Below are positions 43,057-53,258 of a stretch of 64,000 nt of DNA, piece after piece; the stretch's first letter is position 1; each line of letters starts with the position of its first letter. Origin of the DNA: Pedobacter jeongneungensis (GTDB taxonomy: Bacteria; Bacteroidota; Bacteroidia; Sphingobacteriales; Sphingobacteriaceae); contig NZ_AYMG01000001.1 in assembly GCF_000633455.1 (NCBI RefSeq), positions 248,001 through 312,000 of the forward strand, in the 5' to 3' direction. The translations under genes and the position numbers were made by a program. The notes beneath the pieces were generated by a model. The model did no database searches. It was not told the origin of the DNA and saw only the letters and a program-made list of their open reading frames with translations.

Positions 43057-44040
43057 TTAAAACGAAAGTATATCGATTAGTTTGAGCCATTTGGCACTCA
43101 CTTTTTCAGCATTAATGTGTTTAATGGCATGATCGAAAGGGGTAAAAATAATTTCACGGTTTACCTGCCCGGCCATTACGCCACTTTCTCCACTGATTAG
43201 CCCTTCCACCGCAGCAACGCCTAAACGGCTCGCCAATACACGGTCCATACAGGTTGGTTTACCACCGCGCTGAATGTGGCCCAAAACCGAAACCTTTGTA
43301 TCGTAGTGCGGGTATTTTTCCTGCAAAATTTCGCCAACTTTAAATGCACCTCCTGTATCATCACCTTCGGCAACAATAATAATTTTCGAGGCTTTATCTT
43401 TTCGGCTATGCTCTAATTTATGTAAAATATCATCTGCATTCATGTTTGCCTCGGGGATCATAATGGCTTCTGCGCCTACGCCAATTCCACTTCGTAAAGC
43501 AATTAAGCCGGAATCACGACCCATAACTTCCACAATAAAAAGTCGATCATGCGATTCGGCTGTATCCCTGATCCTGTCTACAGCATCAATAACCGTATTA
43601 ATGGCAGAATCGTACCCGATAGTAAAATCAGTACCTGCCAAATCGTTATCAATAGTGCCAGGCAGGCCTACAATAGGGAAATCAAATTCTTTAGAAAAAA
43701 TATTGGCTCCGGTAAATGTTCCATCGCCACCAATTACAACCAAGGCATCAATATTTTGTGCTTTTAGGTTTTCGTAGGCTGTTTTTCTACCTTCAACAGT
43801 TCTGAAAGCTTCGCTACGTGCGGTTTTTAAAACAGTGCCTCCACGCTGAATGATATTGGCTACAGATTTTCTATCCATAGGGATAAAATCATTGTTAATC
43901 AGCCCTTCGTAGCCACGGATAAATCCGGTTACTTCAATATCATAATAAATAGATGCCCTTACTACGGCCCTAATTGCAGCGTTCATGCCTGGCGAATCGC
44001 CACCAGAGGTTAAAACGCCAATGTTCTTAATCTTATTCAT
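43057..44040 (-). CDS. pfkA: 6-phosphofructokinase
   Basis: A 327-residue ATP-dependent phosphofructokinase. GGDSPGMNAAIRAV (about 11-24), GGDGTF (about 100) and the PGTIDNDLAGTD segment with the catalytic Asp (about 123-134) are present, and RGDSGLIALRSGI-like EVMGRDSGLIALRSG is the substrate site. MNKIKNIGVL at 44040 overlaps the dsbD-type stop by 8 bases; a longer start at 44058 is rejected. It catalyses the committed glycolytic step. Confidence 0.97.
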   Translation of the reverse strand: MNKIKNIGVLTSGGDSPGMNAAIRAVVRASIYYDIEVTGFIRGYEGLINNDFIPMDRKSVANIIQRGGTVLKTARSEAFRTVEGRKTAYENLKAQNIDALVVIGGDGTFTGANIFSKEFDFPIVGLPGTIDNDLAGTDFTIGYDSAINTVIDAVDRIRDTAESHDRLFIVEVMGRDSGLIALRSGIGVGAEAIMIPEANMNADDILHKLEHSRKDKASKIIIVAEGDDTGGAFKVGEILQEKYPHYDTKVSVLGHIQRGGKPTCMDRVLASRLGVAAVEGLISGESGVMAGQVNREIIFTPFDHAIKHINAEKVSAKWLKLIDILSF

Positions 44041-45727
44041 TTGTTTGTTTCTTGGCAAATTCCGAAAGCCCCTTATCCAGATATTGCAAATATTTGTCTA
44101 TATTAAATTCTACTCCGATAGGAGGGGAAACTAATTCTTTTTCATCAGTACCCAAAAGTACATAATATGGTTGCGAAATGGTGTTAAATCTTTCGGCCTG
44201 CAAATGCTTAAATTTTTTACCAACTGTATTCACTTTTGTACCCAAAATTTTAGACTCAAATTGTTCCGCTACTGGCAAATCTGTTTTATCATCAGTGTAA
44301 AGTGATACAACAATATAATCTTCTTTTAATTTTTTAAGTACTCTGGGGTCAGACCAAACACGTGCTTCCATTTCGCGGCAATTTACACAACCGTGTCCTG
44401 TAAAATCAAGAAATAACGGCTTTTTTACTTGTTTGGCATAGGCAAGTGCTTCCTGATAATCAAAAAAACCATCAATGTTATGCGGAATATGCAAAAATTC
44501 TGAATATTTTCTTTTAGCGTGAGTAGGTGCTGCTACCTGGCTTGATCCTCCGCCATTATCTTGTCCGATTATAAAGTCTTGCGTAGAAAGTGGAGGTACC
44601 AATGCACTAACCGCTTTTAAAGGGGCTCCCCACAAGCCAGGGATTAAATAGACAGCGAACACGAATGTTGCGGTTGCAATGAATAACCTTGGTACTGAGA
44701 CATAAGGAAGGTCGCTATCATGGGAGAACTTGATTTTTCCTAGTAAATATACACCTAAGATTATGGCAAGCACAATCCAGATTGCTAAGAAAACCTCACG
44801 ATCCAATATTCCCCAATGGTAAGCCAAATCGGCTGTTGAAAGGAATTTTAATGATAAACCCAGTTCTAAGAAACCCAGGAAAACTTTAATCGAGTTTAAC
44901 CAACCACCTGATTTTGGCAATCCCGTCATTAAACTTGGGAAAATAGCAAACATGGTAAATATTACCGCCAGTGACAATGAAAACCCAAACATCACTACAA
45001 CAGGGGTTAGCAGATCAGTATTAATGGCAACCAATGAAGTTCCAATTAGCGGGCCTGTACAAGAGAAAGAAACAACCGCTAAAGTTGCAGCCATAAAAAA
45101 GATACCACTTAAGCCTTTCGCATCCGATTTTGCATCGAGTTTATTTACAAACGAGCTTGGCAGGGTAATTTCGAAAGCACCTAAAAACGATACGCCGAAA
45201 ACAATTAGTATAAGGAAGATGAAAATATTAAAAAATCCATCTGTTGAGATTTCGTTTAATGCACTTGCTCCCCAGATCAAGGTAATAATTACACCCAAAC
45301 CAACATAAATTACAATGATGGATAAACCATAAATAATGGCACTTCTGATTCCTTTTGCCCTGCTTTCGGCCCTTTTGGTAAAAAAACCAACAGTAAGCGG
45401 AACCATCGGAAAAATACATGGAAGAAAAAAAGCGGCAATACCGGCCAACAGGCCTAAGCCAAAAGTTACCCAAAGTGATTGTTTTGGAGCATCTTTACCA
45501 GCTACAGTAGCTTTTTCTACTTTGGCTGTATCCTTTTTAAGGGTATCTTTTTCCGTTTTTACCTGGCTATTTGCTGCACTATCCTGTGCAGAACCTACTT
45601 CGGTAAAAACAATATCATCAGGAGGGGCGGTTGCCGTGGTATCTTGCGTTACAATAGCATAACTTTTAACAGCCGGCAATGCGATAAACATACTAGCCAT
45701 TAGTAACAATAATAAAACCTTTTTCAT
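44033..45727 (-). CDS. dsbD: DsbD-type thiol:disulfide interchange protein (membrane and thioredoxin domains)
   Basis: A 564-residue inner-membrane protein. Signal-like N-terminus, then eight or so helices (about 85-390; FLPCIFPMVPLTVGFF with a cysteine in the first membrane segment) and a C-terminal thioredoxin-like domain with CVNC (about 447-450) in FTGHGCVNCREME. It moves reducing power from the cytoplasm to periplasmic proteins. The classical N-terminal immunoglobulin-like domain is missing and is encoded separately at 45875-46324. pfkA overlaps its stop. Confidence 0.9.
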   Translation of the reverse strand: MKKVLLLLLMASMFIALPAVKSYAIVTQDTTATAPPDDIVFTEVGSAQDSAANSQVKTEKDTLKKDTAKVEKATVAGKDAPKQSLWVTFGLGLLAGIAAFFLPCIFPMVPLTVGFFTKRAESRAKGIRSAIIYGLSIIVIYVGLGVIITLIWGASALNEISTDGFFNIFIFLILIVFGVSFLGAFEITLPSSFVNKLDAKSDAKGLSGIFFMAATLAVVSFSCTGPLIGTSLVAINTDLLTPVVVMFGFSLSLAVIFTMFAIFPSLMTGLPKSGGWLNSIKVFLGFLELGLSLKFLSTADLAYHWGILDREVFLAIWIVLAIILGVYLLGKIKFSHDSDLPYVSVPRLFIATATFVFAVYLIPGLWGAPLKAVSALVPPLSTQDFIIGQDNGGGSSQVAAPTHAKRKYSEFLHIPHNIDGFFDYQEALAYAKQVKKPLFLDFTGHGCVNCREMEARVWSDPRVLKKLKEDYIVVSLYTDDKTDLPVAEQFESKILGTKVNTVGKKFKHLQAERFNTISQPYYVLLGTDEKELVSPPIGVEFNIDKYLQYLDKGLSEFAKKQTNE

Positions 45728-45827
45728 TTGTGTGTTTTGTGTGTGTGTTTGAACCTGTGAAATTAAGAATAATTTTATAAACGGTTCTTCATAAAGCGGT
45801 AAGCTTCGTAGATTTTACTTTAAAAAG

Positions 45828-45855
45828 AAACAGTCCCGAAAATCCGGGACTGTTT
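45828..45855 (-). terminator. Terminator between the two DsbD genes
   Basis: AAACAGTCCCG pairs with CGGGACTGTTT (six-base loop); the minus strand runs into a T-tract. It separates the N-domain gene from the membrane-domain gene. Confidence 0.75.
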
Positions 45856-45874
45856 GTAAATATTTTGAGATCAA

Positions 45875-46324
45875 CTATTTAACGGGTACGCTAAATTCAA
45901 CTTCTTCTGGCGGAAGACATTGTTTATCGTTACAAACCATAAACTCTACCTTACCTTTAACAACTGTCGTTGCTTTATTTAATTTTATTTTCTGTTGGAA
46001 AATTACTGCTTTTTCAAAATAACTTACGTTCATTTTAAAAGTGCTTTCATATTTAACAATGGCTTTAGGCTCAACTGTTTTACCAACAAGGCTAAAATCT
46101 TTAGAGGGAGTAAAAGTAAAGGTGGTTTTTACAGGTCCGCCATCTTTAACATTCTGCGAATAAATATGCCATCTGTCATCAATAGTTGCTTTTAAATAGA
46201 TTACGGCTTCTGTTTTACTTATTTTTTTTGCTGAGTAAGCCCATGTTACTGGTTTTTCGATCTGTGCAAATGCACCGGCAATGGTAAAAAGTACCATTGA
46301 AAGCACTAAGGTGATTTTTTTCAT
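45875..46324 (-). CDS. DsbD N-terminal (alpha) domain-like secreted protein
   Basis: A 149-residue exported protein. Signal peptide (KKITLVLSMVLFTIAGAFA) and an immunoglobulin-like domain with DRWHIYSQN, and the VCNDKQCLPP motif, whose two cysteines match the catalytic pair of the DsbD alpha domain. It probably docks with the membrane DsbD encoded next. The start 7 bases after birA suggests co-transcription. Confidence 0.88.
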   Translation of the reverse strand: MKKITLVLSMVLFTIAGAFAQIEKPVTWAYSAKKISKTEAVIYLKATIDDRWHIYSQNVKDGGPVKTTFTFTPSKDFSLVGKTVEPKAIVKYESTFKMNVSYFEKAVIFQQKIKLNKATTVVKGKVEFMVCNDKQCLPPEEVEFSVPVK

Positions 46325-46331
46325 TATGTGT

Positions 46332-47108
46332 TTATTTTGTGTGTGTGAATTCTATTTCTTTAAAGTTAAAGCTTTTCAAGCCATCTTTTGTATCAACCAT
46401 TAACCTACCACCATCTTCAACTCCTTTAATTATACCTTCAAAAATTTCGTCGTTCTGTTTATATAACGCAGAAACATTGTAGTTATAAAGCTTTGCAAGG
46501 TAATCATTTTGTAAAATACTGTATTTCCCTGCTCTCAAAATTAAGTAGTATTTTTCCATAAATATGAATATTTTCTCCATAATATCCATTAAAGGAACAT
46601 TTCTTTGTAAAATTTGAATCACGGAAGTGGCACGCTCACTGATACTTTCAGAAAATTCTGATTGATTTACATTTAAGCCAATGCCAATTACCGACGATTT
46701 AATAGAAGTACCTGTCAGTGTATTTTCGATTAGTATGCCCCCTAATTTCTTGTTAAGATAGTACATATCATTTGGCCATTTCACTTTTATGCCCTCAGGT
46801 ATAAAACTGGATAAAGCGTCACTAACAGCTAAACTAACGGCAATATTGAGGTAAAACTGCTTATTCAGTGGCAGAAAAGACGGCTTTAAATATATACTGG
46901 TGCTGATGTTTTTGCCTGCCTGGGTTTGCCAAACGCTTTCCTGCTGTCCTCTGCCTGCAAACTGATTATCTGCCATAATTACAGTCCCTTCGGCTAATGG
47001 CTCGGATTTTGACACCAAATCTTTCAAAAAGTTATTGGTAGAATCAACTTCTTTTAATTTGATTAAATTTTGACCAACAAATAGTGTCGAAAAAGTGTTA
47101 TTTTGCAA
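46332..47108 (-). CDS. birA: Biotin-[acetyl-CoA-carboxylase] ligase
   Basis: A 258-residue biotin protein ligase without the N-terminal DNA-binding domain of E. coli BirA. Motifs: NQFAGRGQQESVWQTQAGKN (variation of GRGRxGRxW), KWPNDMYYLNKKLGGILIENT and the C-terminal SH3-like fold (about 215-258). The start is a TTG at 47108; the next Met lies too far inside. It is 44 bases from the divergent rsfS. Confidence 0.93.
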   Translation of the reverse strand: MQNNTFSTLFVGQNLIKLKEVDSTNNFLKDLVSKSEPLAEGTVIMADNQFAGRGQQESVWQTQAGKNISTSIYLKPSFLPLNKQFYLNIAVSLAVSDALSSFIPEGIKVKWPNDMYYLNKKLGGILIENTLTGTSIKSSVIGIGLNVNQSEFSESISERATSVIQILQRNVPLMDIMEKIFIFMEKYYLILRAGKYSILQNDYLAKLYNYNVSALYKQNDEIFEGIIKGVEDGGRLMVDTKDGLKSFNFKEIEFTHTK

Positions 47109-47120
47109 GTGTTGAATTTA

Positions 47121-47128
47121 TATAATTG
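47121..47128 (+). promoter_or_regulatory. Near-consensus -7 box (TATAATTG) for rsfS
   Basis: One mismatch to TAnnTTTG, 24 bases before the ATG at 47153. Confidence 0.4.
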
Positions 47129-47152
47129 TAATTCCAAAATTAAAGCATTTTA

Positions 47153-47527
47153 ATGGTAAAAAAGAAAATAGTAGCCCTTTCTACATACCTTTCTGAGTTA
47201 GCTGTACAAGGCATCCAGGAAAAAAAAGGAGAAGATATAGTGCGGTTAGATCTAAGAAATATTCATACTTCAGTTGCTGATTACTTTATTATTGCGAGTG
47301 CCAACTCTGGCACCCAGGTAAAGGCTATTGCCGACAGTGTAGAAAAAGAAATATATAAGGCCACGCAGGCCGATCCAAGACACAAAGAAGGTTTCGAATC
47401 TGCAGATTGGATTATTCTTGATTATTTCGATGTGGTTGTGCACATTTTTAAAACCGAAAAGCGCCACTTTTATGGCATAGAAGAACTTTGGGGGGATGCC
47501 GAAAGCACAAATTATCAAAGCGCATAA
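47153..47527 (+). CDS. rsfS: Ribosome silencing factor RsfS/Iojap
   Basis: A 124-residue protein that binds L14 and blocks subunit joining in stationary phase. DIVRLDLRNIHTSVADYFIIASANSGTQV and DWIILDYFDVVVHIFKTEKRHFYGIEELW are the family features. It begins a unit with ftsH and the LUD-domain gene, with 27 and 63 base gaps. Confidence 0.96.
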   Translation: MVKKKIVALSTYLSELAVQGIQEKKGEDIVRLDLRNIHTSVADYFIIASANSGTQVKAIADSVEKEIYKATQADPRHKEGFESADWIILDYFDVVVHIFKTEKRHFYGIEELWGDAESTNYQSA

Positions 47528-47554
47528 CCTGTAGAACCATTTTGACAAAGACAA

Positions 47555-49564
47555 ATGAACGACAATCCAAATATCGAAAAACAAGGGAAAAGAATACCTA
47601 ACATCCCGAAAAAACCTCAAAAAGGATCAAAATTTAATATTTTCTGGGTTTATGCTGCCATCATCATCGCTATTATAGCCGCGCAGTTTTTATTTACCGG
47701 AGATAGCGGTAAAGAAGTTAAATACGATACTTTCGAAAGCAAAATGTTGTTAACAGGTGATGTTGACAGGATTGTAGCTTATCAGACAGAAGATTTAGTA
47801 AAAGCTGAGGTATATATTAAAAAAGATAGTTTAAACAAACCTCAGTATAAAGCATTTAAAAGCACCAGTTCTTTTAATGTATCAAACGGGCCGACTGTTT
47901 TTTTTACATATGGAGGCAAATTTGCTGATTTAAGGGCTGCTTTGGCCGAATCGCAAAAAGCATTACCAGCTGGCAGAAAACCAATTTCATTTCAATCAGA
48001 AAACCGCAGCAATCCATTGGCGAGCTGGTTTTTAAGCATCATTTTACCAGTATTGCTTTTAATCGGTTTCTGGATTTTTATGATGCGCAGAATGGGCGGT
48101 GGTGCCGGCGGTGGCGGTCAGATTTTCAGCATTGGAAAATCGAAAGCTACATTATTTGATAAAGAAAGCCAGGTAAACATTACTTTTAACGATGTTGCAG
48201 GTTTAGAAGAAGCCAAAACAGAGGTAATGGAAATTGTAGATTTCCTTAAAAACCCTAAAAAATATACCGATCTGGGTGGAAAAATCCCGAAAGGCGCCTT
48301 ATTGGTAGGTTCGCCGGGTACAGGTAAAACTTTATTGGCCAAAGCCGTGGCGGGTGAGGCTCAGGTTCCTTTCTTTTCTTTATCAGGATCTGATTTTGTA
48401 GAGATGTTTGTTGGGGTAGGAGCATCACGTGTTCGTGACCTGTTTAAACAAGCTAAAGATAAATCGCCTTGTATTATCTTTATTGATGAGATTGATGCCA
48501 TTGGCCGTGCACGTGGTAAAAACGGTGTAATGGGCGGAAACGATGAGCGCGAAAATACATTGAACCAATTACTGGTTGAAATGGATGGTTTTGGAACCAA
48601 TACCCATGTAATCATTTTAGCTGCCACCAACCGTGCTGATGTTTTAGATAAAGCATTATTAAGGGCAGGAAGGTTCGACAGACAGATTTATGTTGATTTA
48701 CCGGATGTTATCGAACGTAAACAGATTTTCGAAGTACACATCACCCCACTGAAAAAATCAGAAGAGCTAGATACCGAATTTTTAGCAAAACAAACTCCTG
48801 GTTTCTCTGGAGCTGATATTGCCAACGTATGTAACGAAGCCGCTCTAATTGCAGCACGTAAAAATAAATCAGCAGTTGATAAACAGGATTTCTTAGACGC
48901 TGTAGATAGAATTGTTGGTGGTTTAGAAAAGAAAAACAAAATTATCACACCAAGTGAAAAACGTGCTATTGCCATCCACGAAGCTGGTCACGCTACGGTA
49001 AGCTGGTTATTAGAACACGCAGCACCATTGGTTAAAGTGACCATAGTGCCACGCGGACAAAGTTTAGGTGCTGCCTGGTATTTACCAGAAGAACGTTTAA
49101 TTGTTCGTCCTCATCAAATGCTTGATGAAATGTGTGCAACCATGGGTGGTAGGGCAGCTGAAAAAGTAATGTTCGATACCATTTCTACAGGTGCACTAAG
49201 CGATTTAGAAAAAGTGAACAAACAGGCCAGGGCAATGGTTACCATTTACGGCTTGAACGAGAAATTAGGAAACATTACTTATTATGATTCATCTGGTCAG
49301 AACGAGTATAATTTCTCTAAACCATATTCAGAAGATACCGCTTTAACCATCGATAAAGAGATTTCAGCATTAATTGAAGGTCAATACCAAAGAGCAATCA
49401 ATTTATTGGAGGAAAACAAAGATAAACTGATCCAATTGGCTGATATTTTAATCGAAAAAGAAGTTTTATTTAAAGACGATTTAGAGGAGATTTTCGGAAA
49501 ACGTTTATTCGAAAATCAAGGCGAAAGCGGAACACCTGGACATATTACTCCGGTTGAGGCTTAA
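47555..49564 (+). CDS. ftsH: ATP-dependent zinc metalloprotease FtsH
   Basis: A 669-residue membrane AAA+ protease. Two transmembrane segments (about 28-45 and 155-175) frame a periplasmic domain; Walker [14 protein letters not shown] (about 249-261, GSP rather than the usual GPP), Walker [12 protein letters not shown], the [11 protein letters not shown], and the zinc motif HEAGH (about 474-478) are present. Degrades membrane proteins and heat-shock regulators. Confidence 0.97.
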   Translation: MNDNPNIEKQGKRIPNIPKKPQKGSKFNIFWVYAAIIIAIIAAQFLFTGDSGKEVKYDTFESKMLLTGDVDRIVAYQTEDLVKAEVYIKKDSLNKPQYKAFKSTSSFNVSNGPTVFFTYGGKFADLRAALAESQKALPAGRKPISFQSENRSNPLASWFLSIILPVLLLIGFWIFMMRRMGGGAGGGGQIFSIGKSKATLFDKESQVNITFNDVAGLEEAKTEVMEIVDFLKNPKKYTDLGGKIPKGALLVGSPGTGKTLLAKAVAGEAQVPFFSLSGSDFVEMFVGVGASRVRDLFKQAKDKSPCIIFIDEIDAIGRARGKNGVMGGNDERENTLNQLLVEMDGFGTNTHVIILAATNRADVLDKALLRAGRFDRQIYVDLPDVIERKQIFEVHITPLKKSEELDTEFLAKQTPGFSGADIANVCNEAALIAARKNKSAVDKQDFLDAVDRIVGGLEKKNKIITPSEKRAIAIHEAGHATVSWLLEHAAPLVKVTIVPRGQSLGAAWYLPEERLIVRPHQMLDEMCATMGGRAAEKVMFDTISTGALSDLEKVNKQARAMVTIYGLNEKLGNITYYDSSGQNEYNFSKPYSEDTALTIDKEISALIEGQYQRAINLLEENKDKLIQLADILIEKEVLFKDDLEEIFGKRLFENQGESGTPGHITPVEA

Positions 49565-49590
49565 ATAAATAATTTCTATTAATTACATTT

Positions 49591-49625
49591 GCTACCCTAG
49601 TTAATCATTAGGGTAGCTTTTTTTT
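49591..49625 (+). terminator. Terminator after ftsH
   Basis: GCTACCCTA (49591-49599) pairs with TAGGGTAGC (49609-49617), followed by a T-run. It ends 3 bases before the next ATG. Confidence 0.85.
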
Positions 49626-49627
49626 AT

Positions 49628-50272
49628 ATGAAGGATAATACGACAGCGAAAGAACAAATACTAAAAAAGATTCGGAAAGCACTCTTAGAAAAGCGCGAAA
49701 ATCCTTATCCAAATTTAGAGGAAAGCGTATTGTATAAAAAAAATACAGACGAGCTAGAGGTATTATTTGCCGAGCAACTCACTGCCATATCGGGTAATTT
49801 TATATTCTGCGAAGATGGTATCGACTTTTTTGAAAACATGTTACAGCTGGCTGATAAGTTTAAGTGGCGTAAAATATACTGCTGGGAACCCGAATTACAA
49901 CAGTTTTTAAGCAAATACGAATTCCCATTTTACCAAACGGATAAAGATTTTGAGCAAGCCGAAGTTGGCATTACCCTTTGTGAGGCATTAATTGCACGTA
50001 ATGGAAGTGTAATGGTAACCAATCAGGGTGCTGCCGGTAGACGGTTGAGTATTTTCCCACATCACCATATCGTTATTGCCAGAACTAGCCAATTGGTTTT
50101 GGATCTAAAGGATGCCTTTCGATTATTAAAGAATAAATACGGTAACCAGATCCCATCCATGATCAGCAACATTACAGGGCCGAGCAGAACCGCCGATATC
50201 GAAAAAACACTGGTTTTAGGGGCACACGGTCCTAAAGAACTGTTTGTTTTTTTGATTGACGATTTTAGTTAG
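49628..50272 (+). CDS. LutC/YkgG-type LUD-domain protein
   Basis: A 214-residue LUD-domain protein. ITLCEALIARNGSVMVTNQGAAGRRLSIFPHHHIVIA and SMISNITGPSRTADIEKTLVLGAHGPKEL are the family hallmarks. LutC is involved in lactate use in Bacillus, but in Bacteroidota this gene sits beside ftsH without lutA/lutB, so the job is uncertain. The preceding terminator lies only 3 bases upstream, so a leader is nearly absent. Confidence 0.85.
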   Translation: MKDNTTAKEQILKKIRKALLEKRENPYPNLEESVLYKKNTDELEVLFAEQLTAISGNFIFCEDGIDFFENMLQLADKFKWRKIYCWEPELQQFLSKYEFPFYQTDKDFEQAEVGITLCEALIARNGSVMVTNQGAAGRRLSIFPHHHIVIARTSQLVLDLKDAFRLLKNKYGNQIPSMISNITGPSRTADIEKTLVLGAHGPKELFVFLIDDFS

Positions 50273-50499
50273 AGCATTGCTGTTTCTACCTAAAAATTAA
50301 AGCCTCGCACCGCTTTTCTCAGCAAATTGTCCAAAAATTATTTATAGCTTTAACATTGTTGATATGCCCCGGAGAAGTAGGACACAGCTGCTTAATGTAA
50401 ACGGAAACACAGGATTATTAAAATTAGAAATTGAAAATATGCTTTGCTAAAAACAAATATATTTTCGATTACCGAATATAATTGATATTTTTATACTAC

Positions 50500-50521
50500 A
50501 TACCGTTTTAGTATGCGGTAT
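50500..50521. promoter_or_regulatory. Inverted repeat upstream of the ketoacyl synthase gene
   Basis: ATACCG and CGGTAT separated by ten bases, with the partial overlap CATAC...GTATG. A possible operator; no partner regulator is known. The rest of 50273-50528 shows nothing notable. Confidence 0.3.
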
Positions 50522-50528
50522 TATAATT

Positions 50529-51605
50529 ATGAGCAAAGTGATAAATACGGTAATTGCCGGTACTGGAAGTTATATTCCAAAGAATGTTATTTCTGGTAAC
50601 GAATTCTTAAATTCGACATTTTTTGAGAATGGAGCACGGTTGGAGAAAGAGAACTCGGAGATTATTCATAAATTCTCTGAAATTACTGAGATTGTAGAAA
50701 GGCGTTATGTCTGCCCCGAACAGTTAAGTAATCATATCGGCGCAAAGGCTGCAGAAATAGCCATAGAAAACGCTGGCATAGATAAAGAAACTTTAGACTA
50801 TATTATTTTCTGCCATAATTTTGGCGATATTCCCCTAGATAGTAACCGAAGCGATATTTTACCATCGCTGGCATCAAAAGTAAAACAACAACTGGGTATT
50901 AACAACCCTGATTGCGTAGCTTATGATCTTATTTTTGGTTGCCCGGGATGGGTTCAAGGGGCAATACAGGCTGATTATTACATCAAAAGTGGCGATGCCA
51001 AACGCGTAATGGTAATTGGTGCAGAAACCTTAAGCCGTATTATCGACCCGCACGACCGCGACAGCATGATTTTTTCAGATGGTGCCGGAGCGGTGATTTT
51101 CGAAGCAGAAGAATCAACAGAAAAAAAAGGGATACTGGCCCATAAAACAGAAACCCATGCGGTTAATCATGGCAACCTGTTAACCATGGGTAAGGGGTCA
51201 CATCCTGATGAGACCAGTGGAAATTTCTATCTAAAAATGAACGGGCGTAAGCTATATGAATTTGCGGTAATTCAAGTACCACAGGTGATTAAAAAAGCCA
51301 TTGATAAAGCTGGTTTAAGCGTAGAAGACATTAACATTGTGTTTGTACATCAGGCTAATGGTAAAATGGATACCGCTATCATGAAACGTTTATTTAAACT
51401 TTACGATAAAGACACAGTACCTGAGAATTTAGTACCGATGACGATTTCCTGGTTGGGTAACAGTTCAGTCGCTACCGTACCAACCTTATTGGATCTGGTA
51501 CTAAAAGGAGAAGTTAAAGGTTATAAAGTTAAAGCTGGTGATGTGGCTGTTTTTGCCTCGGTAGGGGCTGGCATGCACATTAATGCCTTTGTACACCGTT
51601 TTTAA
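50529..51605 (+). CDS. 3-oxoacyl-ACP synthase III family protein
   Basis: A 358-residue thiolase-fold enzyme. The Cys-His-Asn triad lies in FGCPGWVQG (Cys about 137), FVHQANGKM (His about 274) and WLGNSSVATVP (Asn about 311), in the FabH-like order. It starts fatty-acid synthesis by condensing acetyl-CoA with malonyl-ACP, or acts in another ketoacyl pathway. The stop overlaps the stop of the convergent TPR gene by three bases. Being alone, away from a fab cluster, its precise role is uncertain. Confidence 0.9.
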   Translation: MSKVINTVIAGTGSYIPKNVISGNEFLNSTFFENGARLEKENSEIIHKFSEITEIVERRYVCPEQLSNHIGAKAAEIAIENAGIDKETLDYIIFCHNFGDIPLDSNRSDILPSLASKVKQQLGINNPDCVAYDLIFGCPGWVQGAIQADYYIKSGDAKRVMVIGAETLSRIIDPHDRDSMIFSDGAGAVIFEAEESTEKKGILAHKTETHAVNHGNLLTMGKGSHPDETSGNFYLKMNGRKLYEFAVIQVPQVIKKAIDKAGLSVEDINIVFVHQANGKMDTAIMKRLFKLYDKDTVPENLVPMTISWLGNSSVATVPTLLDLVLKGEVKGYKVKAGDVAVFASVGAGMHINAFVHRF

Positions 51606-53089
51606 TTCGCTAATCTCCTTAATCCTGCTTTGGCCTGGCTTTCGATGCTGCTTTCAAACTCATGATTTTTCATGGCAATAGCAGTATTGAAAGCCTCTTT
51701 AGCTTTAGCCTCATTTTTCTTTCTCTCGTAAAGTTTTCCCATTTGCAAAGCAGCATTGGCCGCAAAATAATATTTCAGGTTTCGGCCTTCGTTAATCGTT
51801 TCCTGATAAGCAGCTAAGGCTTGTTCATCTTTACCTAAATCATCGTATACCCTTCCTAAACGGTAATTAAACTCCGTTTTATCCTTATCATTGGTATAGT
51901 CTGCGGCTTTCTTATCATCCAGTAGCTGTAGGGCCCTGTTTAAATAACCACCATCAAACAAAAGCCTGGCTTTTAAAAGATCAATAGCAGGTGTTCCGGC
52001 AGCGGCTTCGCCTTTAGCCTGTTTATCTTTTTCCATATAGGTATAGCCGTTCTTAACCGCTTTAGCTGCAAATGCTGTATAACCTGCTTTATCTCCTTTA
52101 AGCAGCGAGATCCAGCCCAAATGAAGATAGGCATCCTTTACAAAGTTTACACCCTTTGTGGCCTGCAAAAAGCGGTTAAAATAGGTGCTGGCATTAAGGT
52201 CGAGTTTATTTAGGTGAGCAATCCCTTCTAAATAATCCAGATAAGGGAAAGGCTGATAAACGCCACCTTCGGGTCGCCTGGCTAAAATGGCTATTGCCTC
52301 ATCGCTATGCGAATTTTTAATGCACACATAACTTTGCAGATAACTTTTAAGCAAACTGGTATCGGCAATCCTTTCGGTATATTTCATGGTTTTGGCATAG
52401 GCCAGCGGACTATGTGCCACGTCGGTTAATACGTAGGCGTAATAAAACACCACTTCTTCATAAAACGGCTCATATGTCGATTTTGGCAGGTTATCGGCCA
52501 GCTTTTCGAACATATTTAATCCACTTTGAAGATTTCCTTTAATGCCAAAGGTCGAAAGCGCTGTTTTTAGCGCACCATCAGGTAAATTACCTAAAACCGC
52601 ATTAATCAGGCCTAAACCTTTTAAATTTAGGTGAAAATTTGGGAATTTTTTATTGTTTTCCTGTAAAAGGCTATTCGCTCTTTTAACTTCCATAGCCGCG
52701 TTGAAATACTCGCCAAAACGGCCACGAATAAGGGCCCATTGTAAATTAATCTCTGCTTGTGCATACAGATAATAAGGTGAATTTTTATCGTCATCGCTGA
52801 TCTGATCCAGCCGGGCCGATTTATTTCCTTTTAGGCGGTCGAAATCAGCTTTGCTTTCTGAGGTAAGTACGGTAAAATAATCGACGTAATTTTCGAGAAG
52901 CGGAATAATGGAATTATTGGGATGTTGTTTCTTTTCTGTAGAAATATATGCCCTTGCATTACCAAGTTTAAGTTCGAAAATGCTCTTATAAGCGTTTAAA
53001 CAATTGTTATTAAAATCGAAGTTTGCAAACGAAAACAGCGGAGAGATGAGCAGGGCAGAGGTTATAAAAAAACGGAAACTTTTATTCAT
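51602..53089 (-). CDS. Exported tetratricopeptide-repeat protein
   Basis: A 495-residue protein with a signal peptide (MNKSFRFFITSALLISPLFSFA; ATG 53089 chosen over an upstream start). Most of the length is helical repeat, with recognisable TPRs near the C-terminus (EFNYRLGRVYDDLGKDEQALAAYQETI, AALQMGKLYERKKNEAKAKEAFNTA). Such proteins are often scaffolds for periplasmic or outer-membrane complexes. Terminal codons overlap the preceding gene. Confidence 0.8.
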   Translation of the reverse strand: MNKSFRFFITSALLISPLFSFANFDFNNNCLNAYKSIFELKLGNARAYISTEKKQHPNNSIIPLLENYVDYFTVLTSESKADFDRLKGNKSARLDQISDDDKNSPYYLYAQAEINLQWALIRGRFGEYFNAAMEVKRANSLLQENNKKFPNFHLNLKGLGLINAVLGNLPDGALKTALSTFGIKGNLQSGLNMFEKLADNLPKSTYEPFYEEVVFYYAYVLTDVAHSPLAYAKTMKYTERIADTSLLKSYLQSYVCIKNSHSDEAIAILARRPEGGVYQPFPYLDYLEGIAHLNKLDLNASTYFNRFLQATKGVNFVKDAYLHLGWISLLKGDKAGYTAFAAKAVKNGYTYMEKDKQAKGEAAAGTPAIDLLKARLLFDGGYLNRALQLLDDKKAADYTNDKDKTEFNYRLGRVYDDLGKDEQALAAYQETINEGRNLKYYFAANAALQMGKLYERKKNEAKAKEAFNTAIAMKNHEFESSIESQAKAGLRRLAN

Positions 53090-53210
53090 TCGGGATTTAT
53101 TCGGTTTGGTTCTGCGCTGCTTCAATAGCAGTCTGCATGTTAACAAATATCTACTCTAAACGCTAAAATCTTATTCTTGTTTTGTGTGAGCAAAAAACAG
53201 GCCTAAAAAA

Positions 53211-53237
53211 AAACGTCCCGATTTGATCGGGACGTTT
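53211..53237 (-). terminator. Terminator after the zinc-ribbon protein gene
   Basis: AAACGTCCCGAT and ATCGGGACGTTT form a 12-bp stem with a TTG loop; on the minus strand it is followed by a T-tract. Confidence 0.8.
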
Positions 53238-53258
53238 AATTCATTTTAATATTATTGA

